A DNA stretch of 6,870 nt from Acidobacteriota bacterium. GTDB lineage: Bacteria; Acidobacteriota; Terriglobia; Terriglobales; Acidobacteriaceae. A model generated the notes under the pieces. The model was not told the DNA's origin, ran no database searches, and worked only from the letters and a program-made list of their open reading frames with translations. The position numbers were made by a program, and so were the translations under genes. This document shows, one piece after another, positions 1-5,125 of the stretch. Within the stretch, counting starts at the first letter, position 1. Every line of letters begins with the position of its first letter. Location: contig JAJZJJ010000157.1 in assembly GCA_021810175.1 (NCBI GenBank), positions 1 to 6,870 on the forward strand. Direction: 5' to 3'.

Positions 1-455
1 TCTTGCCCTTCCCACTCCTCCGGCATCATGATCCGGCGCAGCCACGGGTGGCCGTTAAACCGCACCCCGAACAGATCCCAGACCTCCCGCTCGTAGAAAT
101 TGGCCGAGGGCCATACAGGCGTGATGCTGTCCACCGAAGGATCCATGCTTTCAACCATCACATGCAGGCGAACCCGCTCTTTCAGCCTGTGCGACAGAAT
201 GTGGTACGTGACCTGGAAGCGCGGCTCCGATGGATACCAGTCCACGCAGGTGATGTCTTCCAGAAAGTTATAACCAGCCTGCTGCAGAGTGCGGCAGACG
301 CCCCGAACCTGATCCGCGGCAATCACCAGCGTCAGTTCGCCGCGGTCAAACTTCGCGTCGGCGATGGCTTCGGGATGAGCGGCGCGCAACGCCTGAATGG
401 CCACATTTTGCGCGAGGCTCTCGAACACAGCATCCTTGCTGAACAGCGATTCCAT
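1..455 (-). CDS. nuoC: NADH-quinone oxidoreductase subunit C (partial, 3' end outside the window)
   Basis: Translating the minus strand from the ATG at 455-453 gives 151 residues (MESLFSKDAV...) before the left edge cuts the gene; no stop is reached. The 30-kDa complex I subunit signature is clear: FYEREVWDLFGVRFNGHP at about residues 119-136, followed by LRRIMMPEEWEG. NuoC is a hydrophilic subunit of the peripheral arm of complex I, next to the quinone site, and works with NuoB and NuoD in passing electrons from NADH to quinone. Family members usually continue past this point with a short HPLRKDYP-type tail, or are fused to NuoD; the window cannot show which. The start lies 23 bp after the nuoA stop, and a purine-rich GGAAAG ends 4 nt before the ATG, so it is almost certainly in the nuoA operon. 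nuoB, which normally separates nuoA and nuoC, is absent here. Confidence 0.95.
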   Translation of the reverse strand, partial: MESLFSKDAVFESLAQNVAIQALRAAHPEAIADAKFDRGELTLVIAADQVRGVCRTLQQAGYNFLEDITCVDWYPSEPRFQVTYHILSHRLKERVRLHVMVESMDPSVDSITPVWPSANFYEREVWDLFGVRFNGHPWLRRIMMPEEWEGQ

Positions 456-478
456 AGCTCTTTCCAGTGTTTCCGATG

Positions 479-886
479 CTACAAATCTGCCTTATCGGCG
501 GCCCAGTCGAGAATGCCCTTCTTCCACACGTAAAAGACGCCCACCACGACAAAGCCGAGATAAACCAGCATTTCCCAAAACCCGAAAAGGCGGGATCCGG
601 TCAGGCCAGGAAGCTCCCGATAGATCACGGCCCAGGGCAGCATGAAGACCGCTTCCACATCGAACAGGATGAAGAGCATGGCCACCATGTAGAACCGCAC
701 CGAGAAGCGCCCGCGGGCATCTCCCTCGGCCGGAACTCCACACTCGTAGGCTTCCAGCTTGCCTTTGGTATTGCGATGTCTGCCGAGCAGCCAGGACATG
801 GCCAGCATGCCCAAAGCCAGACCTCCGGCGACAACAACCTGCATCAGCAGAGGCAGATAATTCCAGATGTACGGATGATTGTGCAT
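479..886 (-). CDS. nuoA: NADH-quinone oxidoreductase subunit A
   Basis: This 135-residue protein is NuoA, a three-helix membrane subunit of proton-pumping complex I that sits where the peripheral arm meets the membrane arm. A first hydrophobic segment spans about residues 10-34. The conserved loop follows, with YECG at 47-50 (the Cys family hallmark) and GRFSVRFY at about 59-66. A second helix carries FDVE at 75-78, whose acidic residues D76 and E78 are conserved in the family. A third helix lies at about 105-122. Length is normal. The ATG at 886 is the only plausible start: an in-frame TGA lies 12 codons upstream and no ATG or GTG intervenes. There is no evident Shine-Dalgarno motif. It is the first gene of the unit, with a candidate promoter 56 bp upstream, and nuoC follows after 23 bp. 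Confidence 0.96.
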   Translation of the reverse strand: MHNHPYIWNYLPLLMQVVVAGGLALGMLAMSWLLGRHRNTKGKLEAYECGVPAEGDARGRFSVRFYMVAMLFILFDVEAVFMLPWAVIYRELPGLTGSRLFGFWEMLVYLGFVVVGVFYVWKKGILDWAADKADL

Positions 887-941
887 GGCTGTGAGCTGGA
901 ACAGCTGCGACCGGCGTCAACCGTCCGCTGCCTCCATTTCG

Positions 942-970
942 ACTCTAAGTCTGCGGCTGTCAACAGTCAA
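942..970 (-). promoter_or_regulatory. candidate sigma70-type promoter of nuoA
   Basis: On the minus strand, TTGACT (970-965) is followed after exactly 17 nt by TAGAGT (947-942). Both boxes are close to the consensus, and the implied transcript would start roughly 50 nt upstream of the nuoA ATG. An overlapping TTGACA (963-958) has no good -10 partner. This is inferred from sequence only; the gap between pckA and nuoA is where such a promoter is expected. Confidence 0.35.
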
Positions 971-1025
971 GTTAAGCGCCGCTTTTCCGCCATTCACCGC
1001 TCTTCGCCGCAATCACCGAACGCGC

Positions 1026-2618
1026 TCAGCCGGCGCGCTCCACCTGGGGCCCGGCTCGCCGAACCTCATCGGAAACTCGAAATTTCCCGAAATTCGCGGC
1101 GAATTTCGACGCCAGCGTCCGCGCCTGCGCGTCGTACGCTGCTTTGTCGGCCCACACGTTGCGCGGGTTCAGCAACTCTGCCGGAACCCCCGGGCACGCC
1201 TTCGGAATGCTCAGCCCAAAGACAGGATCCACCGAAAATGGTGCGCCGCCCAGCCGTCCGTCCAGCACCGCGTGAACCATCGCACGCGTATGCGGCAAAC
1301 TCATGCGTCTGCCCACGCCGAAGGCTCCGCCCGTCCAGCCCGTATTCACCAGCCAGCACTGCGCCCCATGCTCCCGCAGCCGGCGGCCAAGCATCTCCGC
1401 GTAAACAGACGGCGCCAGCGGCAGAAATGGCGAACCAAAGCACGTGGAGAACTCCGGAACCGGCTCACTGCCCAGCCCCGCCTCCGTCCCTGCCAGCTTG
1501 GCCGTGTACCCGGACAGAAAGTGATACATCGCCTGTTCCGGATTCAGCCGCGAGATCGGCGGCAACACTCCAAAAGCGTCCGCGGCAAGAAAAAGAACAT
1601 TCCGCGGATGACCTCCAACCCCGGGAATCACCGCGCCGGCAATATAGTCCACCGGATACGCAGCCCGCGTGTTCTCCGTGAATCGAATATCGGAATAGTC
1701 CGGCTCCCCGGTGTGGACGTCCAGCACCACATTCTCCAGCACCGAGCCGAAGCGGATCGCATGGTGGATCTGCGGCTCCTTCTCCTCGCTCAGATCCACA
1801 CACTTGGCATAGCAGCCGCCTTCGAAATTAAATACCCCATTCGGGCTCCAGCCGTGTTCGTCGTCGCCGATCAGCCTCCGTTCGGGATCGGCGGAAAGCG
1901 TGGTCTTGCCCGTGCCCGAGAGCCCAAAAAACAGCGCCGTGTCCCCCTCCTTGCCCACATTCGCCGAGCAGTGCATCGGGAAGACATCGCGCCCCGGCAG
2001 AAGATAATTCATCACCCCGAAGATCGACTTCTTCATCTCGCCGGCGTATCTCGTGCCGCCGATCAGCACAATCTTTCGCGTGAAATCGGTCAGGATGAAG
2101 GTACTGGAGCGCACTCCGTCCCGCTCCGGAATGGCTTCAAACTCCGGCGCGGCAATGACCGTGAATTCAGGCTCGTGAACAGCCAGCTCTTCCGGCTCCG
2201 GACGCACGAACAGCTGCCGCACGAACAGCGCGTGCCAGGCATATTCGCAGATCACCTGAATCGGCAGACGAAACGCCGGATCGGCGCCTGCCGCCAGATC
2301 CATCACATAGATATCCCGCTCCGCCATATGCGCCAACACCCGCTGCAGCAGGGCCTCGAACCGCTCCGGCGGAAAAGGCTGGTTCACCTTGCCCCAGTGC
2401 ACGCGATCCAGAGTCTGCTCGTCCTGCACCGTGAACTTGTCCCGCGGCGAGCGCCCCGTGCGCGCTCCCGTGTACGCTACCAGCGCACCGTTTGCCGCCA
2501 GCCGGCCCTCGCCGCGCGCAATCGCGGTTTCCACAAGCTGGGGCATGGAGAGATTGCGATGCGCGTGCAGGCCCTCGGTGAGCCGTTTCACGTCGCGCAG
2601 AATTCCGGTGGTTCCCAT
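1026..2618 (-). CDS. pckA: phosphoenolpyruvate carboxykinase (ATP)
   Basis: This 530-residue protein is the ATP-dependent PEP carboxykinase (EC 4.1.1.49). It is a cytoplasmic enzyme that converts oxaloacetate and ATP to PEP, CO2 and ADP at the entrance to gluconeogenesis. All key elements are present: substrate-binding TGRSPRDK (54-61, R56 equivalent to E. coli R65), EMKK with K197, MHCSANV with H216, the PCK-type P-loop GLSGTGKT (232-239), and IGDDEHGW (250-257). K197, H216 and D253 correspond to the Mn2+ ligands K213, H232 and D269 of E. coli. R318 in NTR matches E. coli R333. Length is normal for the family. The ORF extends upstream to 2696, but the start at 2618 is chosen because AAAGGAGA lies 9 nt before it and the homologous N-terminus begins there. 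It is probably monocistronic: a candidate promoter lies upstream, and a 139-bp gap with its own promoter candidate separates it from nuoA. Confidence 0.97.
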   Translation of the reverse strand: MGTTGILRDVKRLTEGLHAHRNLSMPQLVETAIARGEGRLAANGALVAYTGARTGRSPRDKFTVQDEQTLDRVHWGKVNQPFPPERFEALLQRVLAHMAERDIYVMDLAAGADPAFRLPIQVICEYAWHALFVRQLFVRPEPEELAVHEPEFTVIAAPEFEAIPERDGVRSSTFILTDFTRKIVLIGGTRYAGEMKKSIFGVMNYLLPGRDVFPMHCSANVGKEGDTALFFGLSGTGKTTLSADPERRLIGDDEHGWSPNGVFNFEGGCYAKCVDLSEEKEPQIHHAIRFGSVLENVVLDVHTGEPDYSDIRFTENTRAAYPVDYIAGAVIPGVGGHPRNVLFLAADAFGVLPPISRLNPEQAMYHFLSGYTAKLAGTEAGLGSEPVPEFSTCFGSPFLPLAPSVYAEMLGRRLREHGAQCWLVNTGWTGGAFGVGRRMSLPHTRAMVHAVLDGRLGGAPFSVDPVFGLSIPKACPGVPAELLNPRNVWADKAAYDAQARTLASKFAANFGKFRVSDEVRRAGPQVERAG

Positions 2619-2626
2619 GGACAGGT

Positions 2627-2634
2627 TCTCCTTT
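2627..2634 (-). promoter_or_regulatory. ribosome binding site deciding the pckA start
   Basis: AAAGGAGA on the minus strand, 9 nt before the ATG at 2618. It is the strongest Shine-Dalgarno match in the window and argues against the longer in-frame start at 2696. Confidence 0.8.
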
Positions 2635-2654
2635 GGGGTCAGAAGGAACCCATT

Positions 2655-2683
2655 ATTGTCCACATCCCACTCGCAGTTTGCAA
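2655..2683 (-). promoter_or_regulatory. candidate promoter of pckA
   Basis: On the minus strand, TTGCAA (2683-2678) and GACAAT (2660-2655) are separated by 17 nt and lie just upstream of the pckA ribosome binding site. Each box matches 4 of 6 consensus positions, so this is weak. The position, leaving a leader of about 30 nt, is reasonable. Confidence 0.3.
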
Positions 2684-2776
2684 AGGGGCAGACCAAACGG
2701 CCGCCCCCGCGCTGCTGTTTTTCCCGGAGCAGCCGGCCGCCAAGTCCGTTTTTGCCGGGCCCGCGCCCTGAGGCTG

Positions 2777-3172
2777 CTATGCCTGCGGCTGTGAATCGCC
2801 CGTCGAGGCCAGATACGGCAGCTTGCTCGTATGACCAACCTCATGAAGAACGGCGTCAACCTGCGCCAGAACTTCCTCAATGGTCATCGTGTACATCTCG
2901 CGGCCATTATCGTACCCGGATTCAATCGCCATCTTGAGATAGCGGCCGGCCGCCTGCGCAGCCAGCGCATCGGTAATCACATGGCCGGTGCGCTTTTTCT
3001 GCTCCACCCACGCAAGGCAGGGCATCGCAATCCAGACGGAGCGGCCGTTGACATCGAAGCGCACATCGACAGCATCGGCGTGGCGGGTGGCGATGGCAAC
3101 GATATTGGCGGTCCAGCGGCAATGAAGGTCTTCGCCGGACCAGCGGTCGGTGGCATGGAAGTCCTGGTACAT
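2777..3172 (-). CDS. conserved-looking protein of unknown function
   Basis: This 131-residue soluble protein begins MYQDFHATDRW and ends SQPQA. I do not recognise a named domain. The N-terminal half (about 15-60) alternates hydrophobic and polar residues as in a small beta-rich fold (CRWTANIVAIATRHADAVDVRFD, shown here only by its key positions W20, R30, D40, then WIAMPCLAW at 47-55). The C-terminal half looks helical (about 66-113, ending VLAQVDAVLHEVG). There is no signal peptide or membrane segment. Two Cys (C18, C52) are present without a metal-site pattern. The start at 3172 is preferred because GGGAG lies 4 nt upstream; an ATG 7 codons earlier (3193) has no such motif. Codon use resembles the neighbours, and the gene is divergent from the DksA-like gene, sharing its spacer. 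The reading frame is open, GC-typical and protein-like, so it is probably real, but no function can be assigned. Confidence 0.75.
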   Translation of the reverse strand: MYQDFHATDRWSGEDLHCRWTANIVAIATRHADAVDVRFDVNGRSVWIAMPCLAWVEQKKRTGHVITDALAAQAAGRYLKMAIESGYDNGREMYTMTIEEVLAQVDAVLHEVGHTSKLPYLASTGDSQPQA

Positions 3173-3276
3173 GACACTCCCAGCGTAGAGCATTTTGGCG
3201 ATCGATGTACAGAAATGCCCCGCTCAATCCGCCGCCCGCCTGCGCATGACATGATTCCGAATGAAACTTCCTCCAC

Positions 3277-3299
3277 TTTGTGCATTTCATGTGAACAAA
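3277..3299. promoter_or_regulatory. operator-like imperfect dyad in the divergent spacer
   Basis: Arms TTTGTGCA and TGAACAAA flank a 7-nt centre; 7 of 8 arm positions are symmetric. It sits 28 nt upstream of the first possible start of the DksA-like gene and about 105 nt upstream of the divergent gene. This is the size and symmetry of a dimeric repressor or activator site, but no regulator can be named. It could also be chance symmetry in an A+T-richer promoter region. Confidence 0.3.
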
Positions 3300-3326
3300 A
3301 CTTCAGCGGCTTTCTGCGTCCAATGA

Positions 3327-3761
3327 ATGTCTATTACGCAGACGCTCGTTGTTCAGCCCAGGAGCATGATTCAAGTGACCAGTCCAACCACCAATCCGAA
3401 TTTTCGGCGATTTGAAGAAAGGCTTCGCCTTCACCAGCAGCAGATCGAGCGGCACATGCTGACCGCTGCGAAGCAGGGACGCGCAACCATAGCCGAAGAC
3501 ACGCTGGATCCGGCCGACCAGGCAGTCTTCTCGTACCAGAAGGAGATGCTCTTCAGTCAGGGCACCGAAGGACATGCCCAGCTGACCCTGGTACGGCTGG
3601 CGCTGGATCGGCTCCAGGAGGGCAGCTTCGGCGAATGTATGCATTGCGGCCAGCGCATCGGCGACAAACGCCTGGAAGCCCTGCCCTGGACCCCGTATTG
3701 CATCGAGTGCCAGGAAAAGGTCGAAAACGGCGAAATCGAGGACGAAACGCAGGCGGCGTAA
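3327..3761 (+). CDS. DksA/TraR-family C4 zinc-finger transcription regulator
   Basis: The protein has up to 144 residues. An N-terminal coiled-coil part (about 26-100) contains DPADQA at 61-66. This matches the DPVDRA tip of E. coli DksA, whose two Asp and Ala act in the RNA polymerase secondary channel. It is followed by a C4 zinc finger with C104, C107, C125 and C128 (CxxC-x17-CxxC) and the typical RLEALPWTPYC segment. DksA-type proteins bind RNA polymerase directly and, with ppGpp, retune promoters in the stringent response; that role is inferred here from the conserved tip. The start is uncertain. The longest ORF starts with ATG at 3327, directly after an in-frame TGA and with no Shine-Dalgarno. 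AGGAG at 3360-3364 is 10 nt before a GTG at 3375, which would give 128 residues and keep the whole domain. The ATG at 3366 is too close to that motif. Confidence 0.9.
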   Translation: MSITQTLVVQPRSMIQVTSPTTNPNFRRFEERLRLHQQQIERHMLTAAKQGRATIAEDTLDPADQAVFSYQKEMLFSQGTEGHAQLTLVRLALDRLQEGSFGECMHCGQRIGDKRLEALPWTPYCIECQEKVENGEIEDETQAA

Positions 3762-3773
3762 GCCGGAAGGCGC

Positions 3774-3845
3774 GGGCCAGGAGCAGCTGGCCCAGCGTGA
3801 TAGACTGAGATCATCTCAGGGCGGAAGCGCGCCTTACGGGTGCGC
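3774..3845. repeat. three successive inverted repeats between the DksA-like gene and the TPR gene
   Basis: The first is GGGCCAG (3774-3780) with CTGGCCC (3787-3793) and a 6-nt loop. The second is CTGAGAT (3805-3811) with ATCTCAG (3813-3819), separated by a single C. The third is GCGCGCC (3827-3833) with GGTGCGC (3839-3845), a 5-nt loop and one G-U pair. None is followed by a T tract, so a classical intrinsic terminator for the upstream gene is not evident. They may structure the leader of the downstream gene, or the middle one may be a protein site. Confidence 0.5.
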
Positions 3846-3886
3846 CTCTCGCCAATTCCCGTCCCAAAGGATATTCAGGGAAACCG

Positions 3887-4597
3887 GTGGATACTCAGAC
3901 CCGTCACGCGCTTAAACAGGACAAATTTGTCACCGCAACCACCTCCGGGCTCGAGTGGGTCGGCGAAAACCGCGGCACCGTTCTGCTCTGGATTGGAGCA
4001 GCGGTCGTGGCGCTGGGCCTCCTGATCGCCGGGATCGTGGTGTATTACAGCCGCAGCGCGGCCGCGAACAACCTGCTGGGCCAGGCGCTGACCATCTACG
4101 AGACGCCCATTGCGCAGCCGGGCCAGCCGATCGAACCCGGAATGAAGACCTTCCCGAGCGCCGCCGACCGCGCGAAGGTCGCCTATCCGCTCTTCAGCGA
4201 AGCGGCCAGCAAGTACAGCTGGCTGAATGCCGGGCACATGGCGCTCTATTTTTCCGGCATGTCGCAGATTGACATGGGCAACGCCGCGGCCGGAGAAGCG
4301 GACCTGAAGAAGGCCTCTGACTCCGGCAACGACAACATCCGGGCTCTGGCAAAACTGGCTCTGGCCAACGAATATGTCCAGACCGGCAAGTCGATGGAAG
4401 CCGAGGCCCTGTATAAGGACTTGATCCAGCACCCCACGACGACGGTTCCAAAGTCGGCGGCTCAGTTGCAACTGGCTTCGCTCTACCTGACGACCCATCC
4501 CAACGAAGCAAAGAAGCTCTACGCCAAAATCGTCGATCAGGACAAGCAGTCCGCTGCCGCGGAGATCGCACAGCAGAAGCTGACCAGCCTCAAGTAA
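3887..4597 (+). CDS. membrane-anchored TPR-like protein (YfgM-like)
   Basis: This 236-residue protein has a cytoplasmic-looking N-terminus of about 30 residues, one strong transmembrane helix at about 31-54 (WIGAAVVALGLLIAGIVVYY region) and a helical, TPR-like periplasmic domain from about 60 to the end. Helix pairs recur at about 97-130 (YPLFSEAASKY...), 145-183 (ALAKLALANEYVQTGKSMEA), 184-215 and 216-236. This architecture is that of the YfgM/TPR_21 group, single-pass proteins that in E. coli associate with the SecYEG translocon and periplasmic chaperones; the role here is inferred from architecture alone. The start is GTG at 3887, with AGGG ending 6 nt upstream. The leader carries inverted repeats, and a strong hairpin lies 24 bp after the stop, so it is probably transcribed alone or as the end of a unit with the DksA-like gene. 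Confidence 0.8.
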   Translation: MDTQTRHALKQDKFVTATTSGLEWVGENRGTVLLWIGAAVVALGLLIAGIVVYYSRSAAANNLLGQALTIYETPIAQPGQPIEPGMKTFPSAADRAKVAYPLFSEAASKYSWLNAGHMALYFSGMSQIDMGNAAAGEADLKKASDSGNDNIRALAKLALANEYVQTGKSMEAEALYKDLIQHPTTTVPKSAAQLQLASLYLTTHPNEAKKLYAKIVDQDKQSAAAEIAQQKLTSLK

Positions 4598-4621
4598 AGC
4601 TTCAACAAATTCAGGCTCTCG

Positions 4622-4647
4622 AAGGCTGGGCCTATTGCCCAGCCTTT
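4622..4647 (+). terminator. terminator-like hairpin after the TPR gene
   Basis: AAGGCTGGGC (4622-4631) pairs perfectly with GCCCAGCCTT (4637-4646) around the loop CTATT: a 10-bp GC-rich stem starting 24 bp after the stop at 4597. The T tail is short (TTT, then mixed sequence), so termination may be partial, but position and stem strength support a transcript end. Confidence 0.7.
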
Positions 4648-4672
4648 GGTGCATTTGGCCGCTTCCATCCCC

Positions 4673-4688
4673 CACCCCCCGGGGGGTG
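4673..4688. repeat. perfect 16-bp palindrome with C6G6 core
   Basis: CACCCCCCGGGGGGTG reads the same on both strands with no spacer. Six C directly followed by six G is rare even in GC-rich DNA. It could form a cruciform, serve as a protein site, or mark a slippage-prone tract; no function can be assigned. Confidence 0.7.
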
Positions 4689-4703
4689 TCTATTTTCCCC
4701 ATG

Positions 4704-4840
4704 CATATGATTCTAAAGGGGATGGTGTTTTATCGGTTCTGTATCCATATGATTCTACAGCGGTTATCGCCAGCCTTATTTTTCATATGCTTACGGCAAG
4801 CATATGATTTCAGAAGGCTTACCGCCGCTCATCTGATTCC
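4704..4840. repeat. degenerate CATATGATT direct-repeat array
   Basis: Copies start at 4704 (CATATGATTCTAAAGGGG), 4746 (CATATGATTCTACAGCGG) and 4801 (CATATGATTTCAGAAGGC), with a decayed copy at 4830 (CATCTGATTCC). Copies 1 and 2 agree at 16 of 18 positions; copies 2 and 3 keep 9 identical leading bases and share a following TTAYCGCC. A further CATATG at 4784 starts a different unit. Spacings are 42, 55 and 29 bp, too irregular for a CRISPR. The function is unknown. Confidence 0.6.
4783..4807. repeat. perfect inverted repeat built from two CATATG copies
   Basis: TCATATGCTT (4783-4792) and AAGCATATGA (4798-4807) are exact reverse complements with a 5-nt loop ACGGC. It would fold as a 10-bp hairpin on either strand. 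It lies within the repeat array. No T tract follows on the plus strand, and on the minus strand the hairpin is followed by A-rich sequence, so it is not a terminator. Confidence 0.65.
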
Positions 4841-4896
4841 GTTGAGTTTACCTGCGGCCGGGCATGGCTCTTCCCCCCATCCCGAACAGGTACATC

Positions 4897-4934
4897 CTCA
4901 AAAGGAAAGGGGCCGCGTTGCATCGCGGCCCTTT
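4897..4934 (-). terminator. intrinsic-terminator-like hairpin for minus-strand transcripts (ubiX side)
   Basis: On the minus strand, GGGCCGCG and CGCGGCCC form an 8-bp all-GC stem around ATGCAA, followed by a T-rich tail (CTTTCCTTTT). On the plus strand the stem can extend to 11 bp with one G-U pair, but no T tract follows, so the minus strand is the likely direction. It lies about 190 bp beyond the ubiX stop and would end its transcript. Confidence 0.6.
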
Positions 4935-5026
4935 CGCTGCGCCTGATCCCTCTTCCTGATTCCTATCTTTAGGATACCAGCGGGCACGGTGAAGAGTGCC
5001 AGGATTGTGAACGGCGGACGGCTCAT
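4898..5026 (-). CDS. possible 42-residue small ORF downstream of ubiX (doubtful)
   Basis: The minus strand reads ATG at 5026 to TGA at 4898. The product begins MSRPPFTILALFTVPAG, with a short hydrophobic stretch at about 6-21, then a very basic tail (KIGIRKRDQAQRKGR). AAAGG lies 4 nt before the ATG. It starts 99 bp after the ubiX stop on the same strand. Against it: its last third coincides with the terminator hairpin, so the stop codon falls at the end of the T tract and a terminated transcript would barely include it. No family is recognised. It is probably a chance frame; a small membrane peptide is possible. Confidence 0.18.
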   Translation of the reverse strand: MSRPPFTILALFTVPAGILKIGIRKRDQAQRKGRDATRPLSF

Positions 5027-5125
5027 AAAGCCTTTGAAATGAGCGGATGTTACTTCGGTGCGGCCGGTGGAGGCTTGACAGGTTTTCAGCGGGAGCGAAT
5101 CCCTGCCGGGAAACCCGGGCGGCCC

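Larger units (their letters stand above)
4598..5125. other. 528-bp intergenic region between convergent genes
   Basis: No convincing gene fills this stretch between the 3' ends of the TPR gene and ubiX. It holds, in order, the hairpin at 4622-4647, a C6G6 palindrome (4673-4688), an array of CATATGATT-type repeats (4704-4840) in a visibly more A+T-rich patch, a terminator-like hairpin for minus-strand transcripts (4897-4934), a small inverted repeat TCCTA/TAGGA around 4970, and a doubtful small minus-strand ORF (4898-5026). A plus-strand frame at 4635-4946 is open but does not look like protein. Confidence 0.8.

Noticed and set aside
467..1681. A 404-codon open frame on the plus strand
   Set aside because: It is antisense to nuoA and to part of pckA, has low-complexity Pro, Arg and Ser composition, and no recognisable family.
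2619..2696. A 26-residue N-terminal extension of PEP carboxykinase
   Set aside because: AAAGGAGA lies 9 nt before the internal ATG at 2618, within this extension, and the added residues contain a candidate promoter region and no family similarity.
879..2771. A 630-codon open frame on the plus strand
   Set aside because: It lies antisense to pckA, whose family motifs are complete. The translation is Arg-, His- and Pro-rich without any domain, typical of the complement of a GC-rich gene.
4704..4840. A CRISPR array
   Set aside because: The units are short, diverge after about 9-18 bases, and are irregularly spaced (42, 55, 29 bp). There are no cas genes.
4704..4840. An insertion sequence or attachment site
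   Set aside because: No transposase or integrase frame, no terminal inverted repeats bounding a segment, no target-site duplication, and no tRNA gene nearby.
4635..4946. A 103-codon plus-strand frame across the intergenic repeats
   Set aside because: It starts inside the terminator hairpin, crosses the palindrome and repeat array, and its composition does not look like protein.
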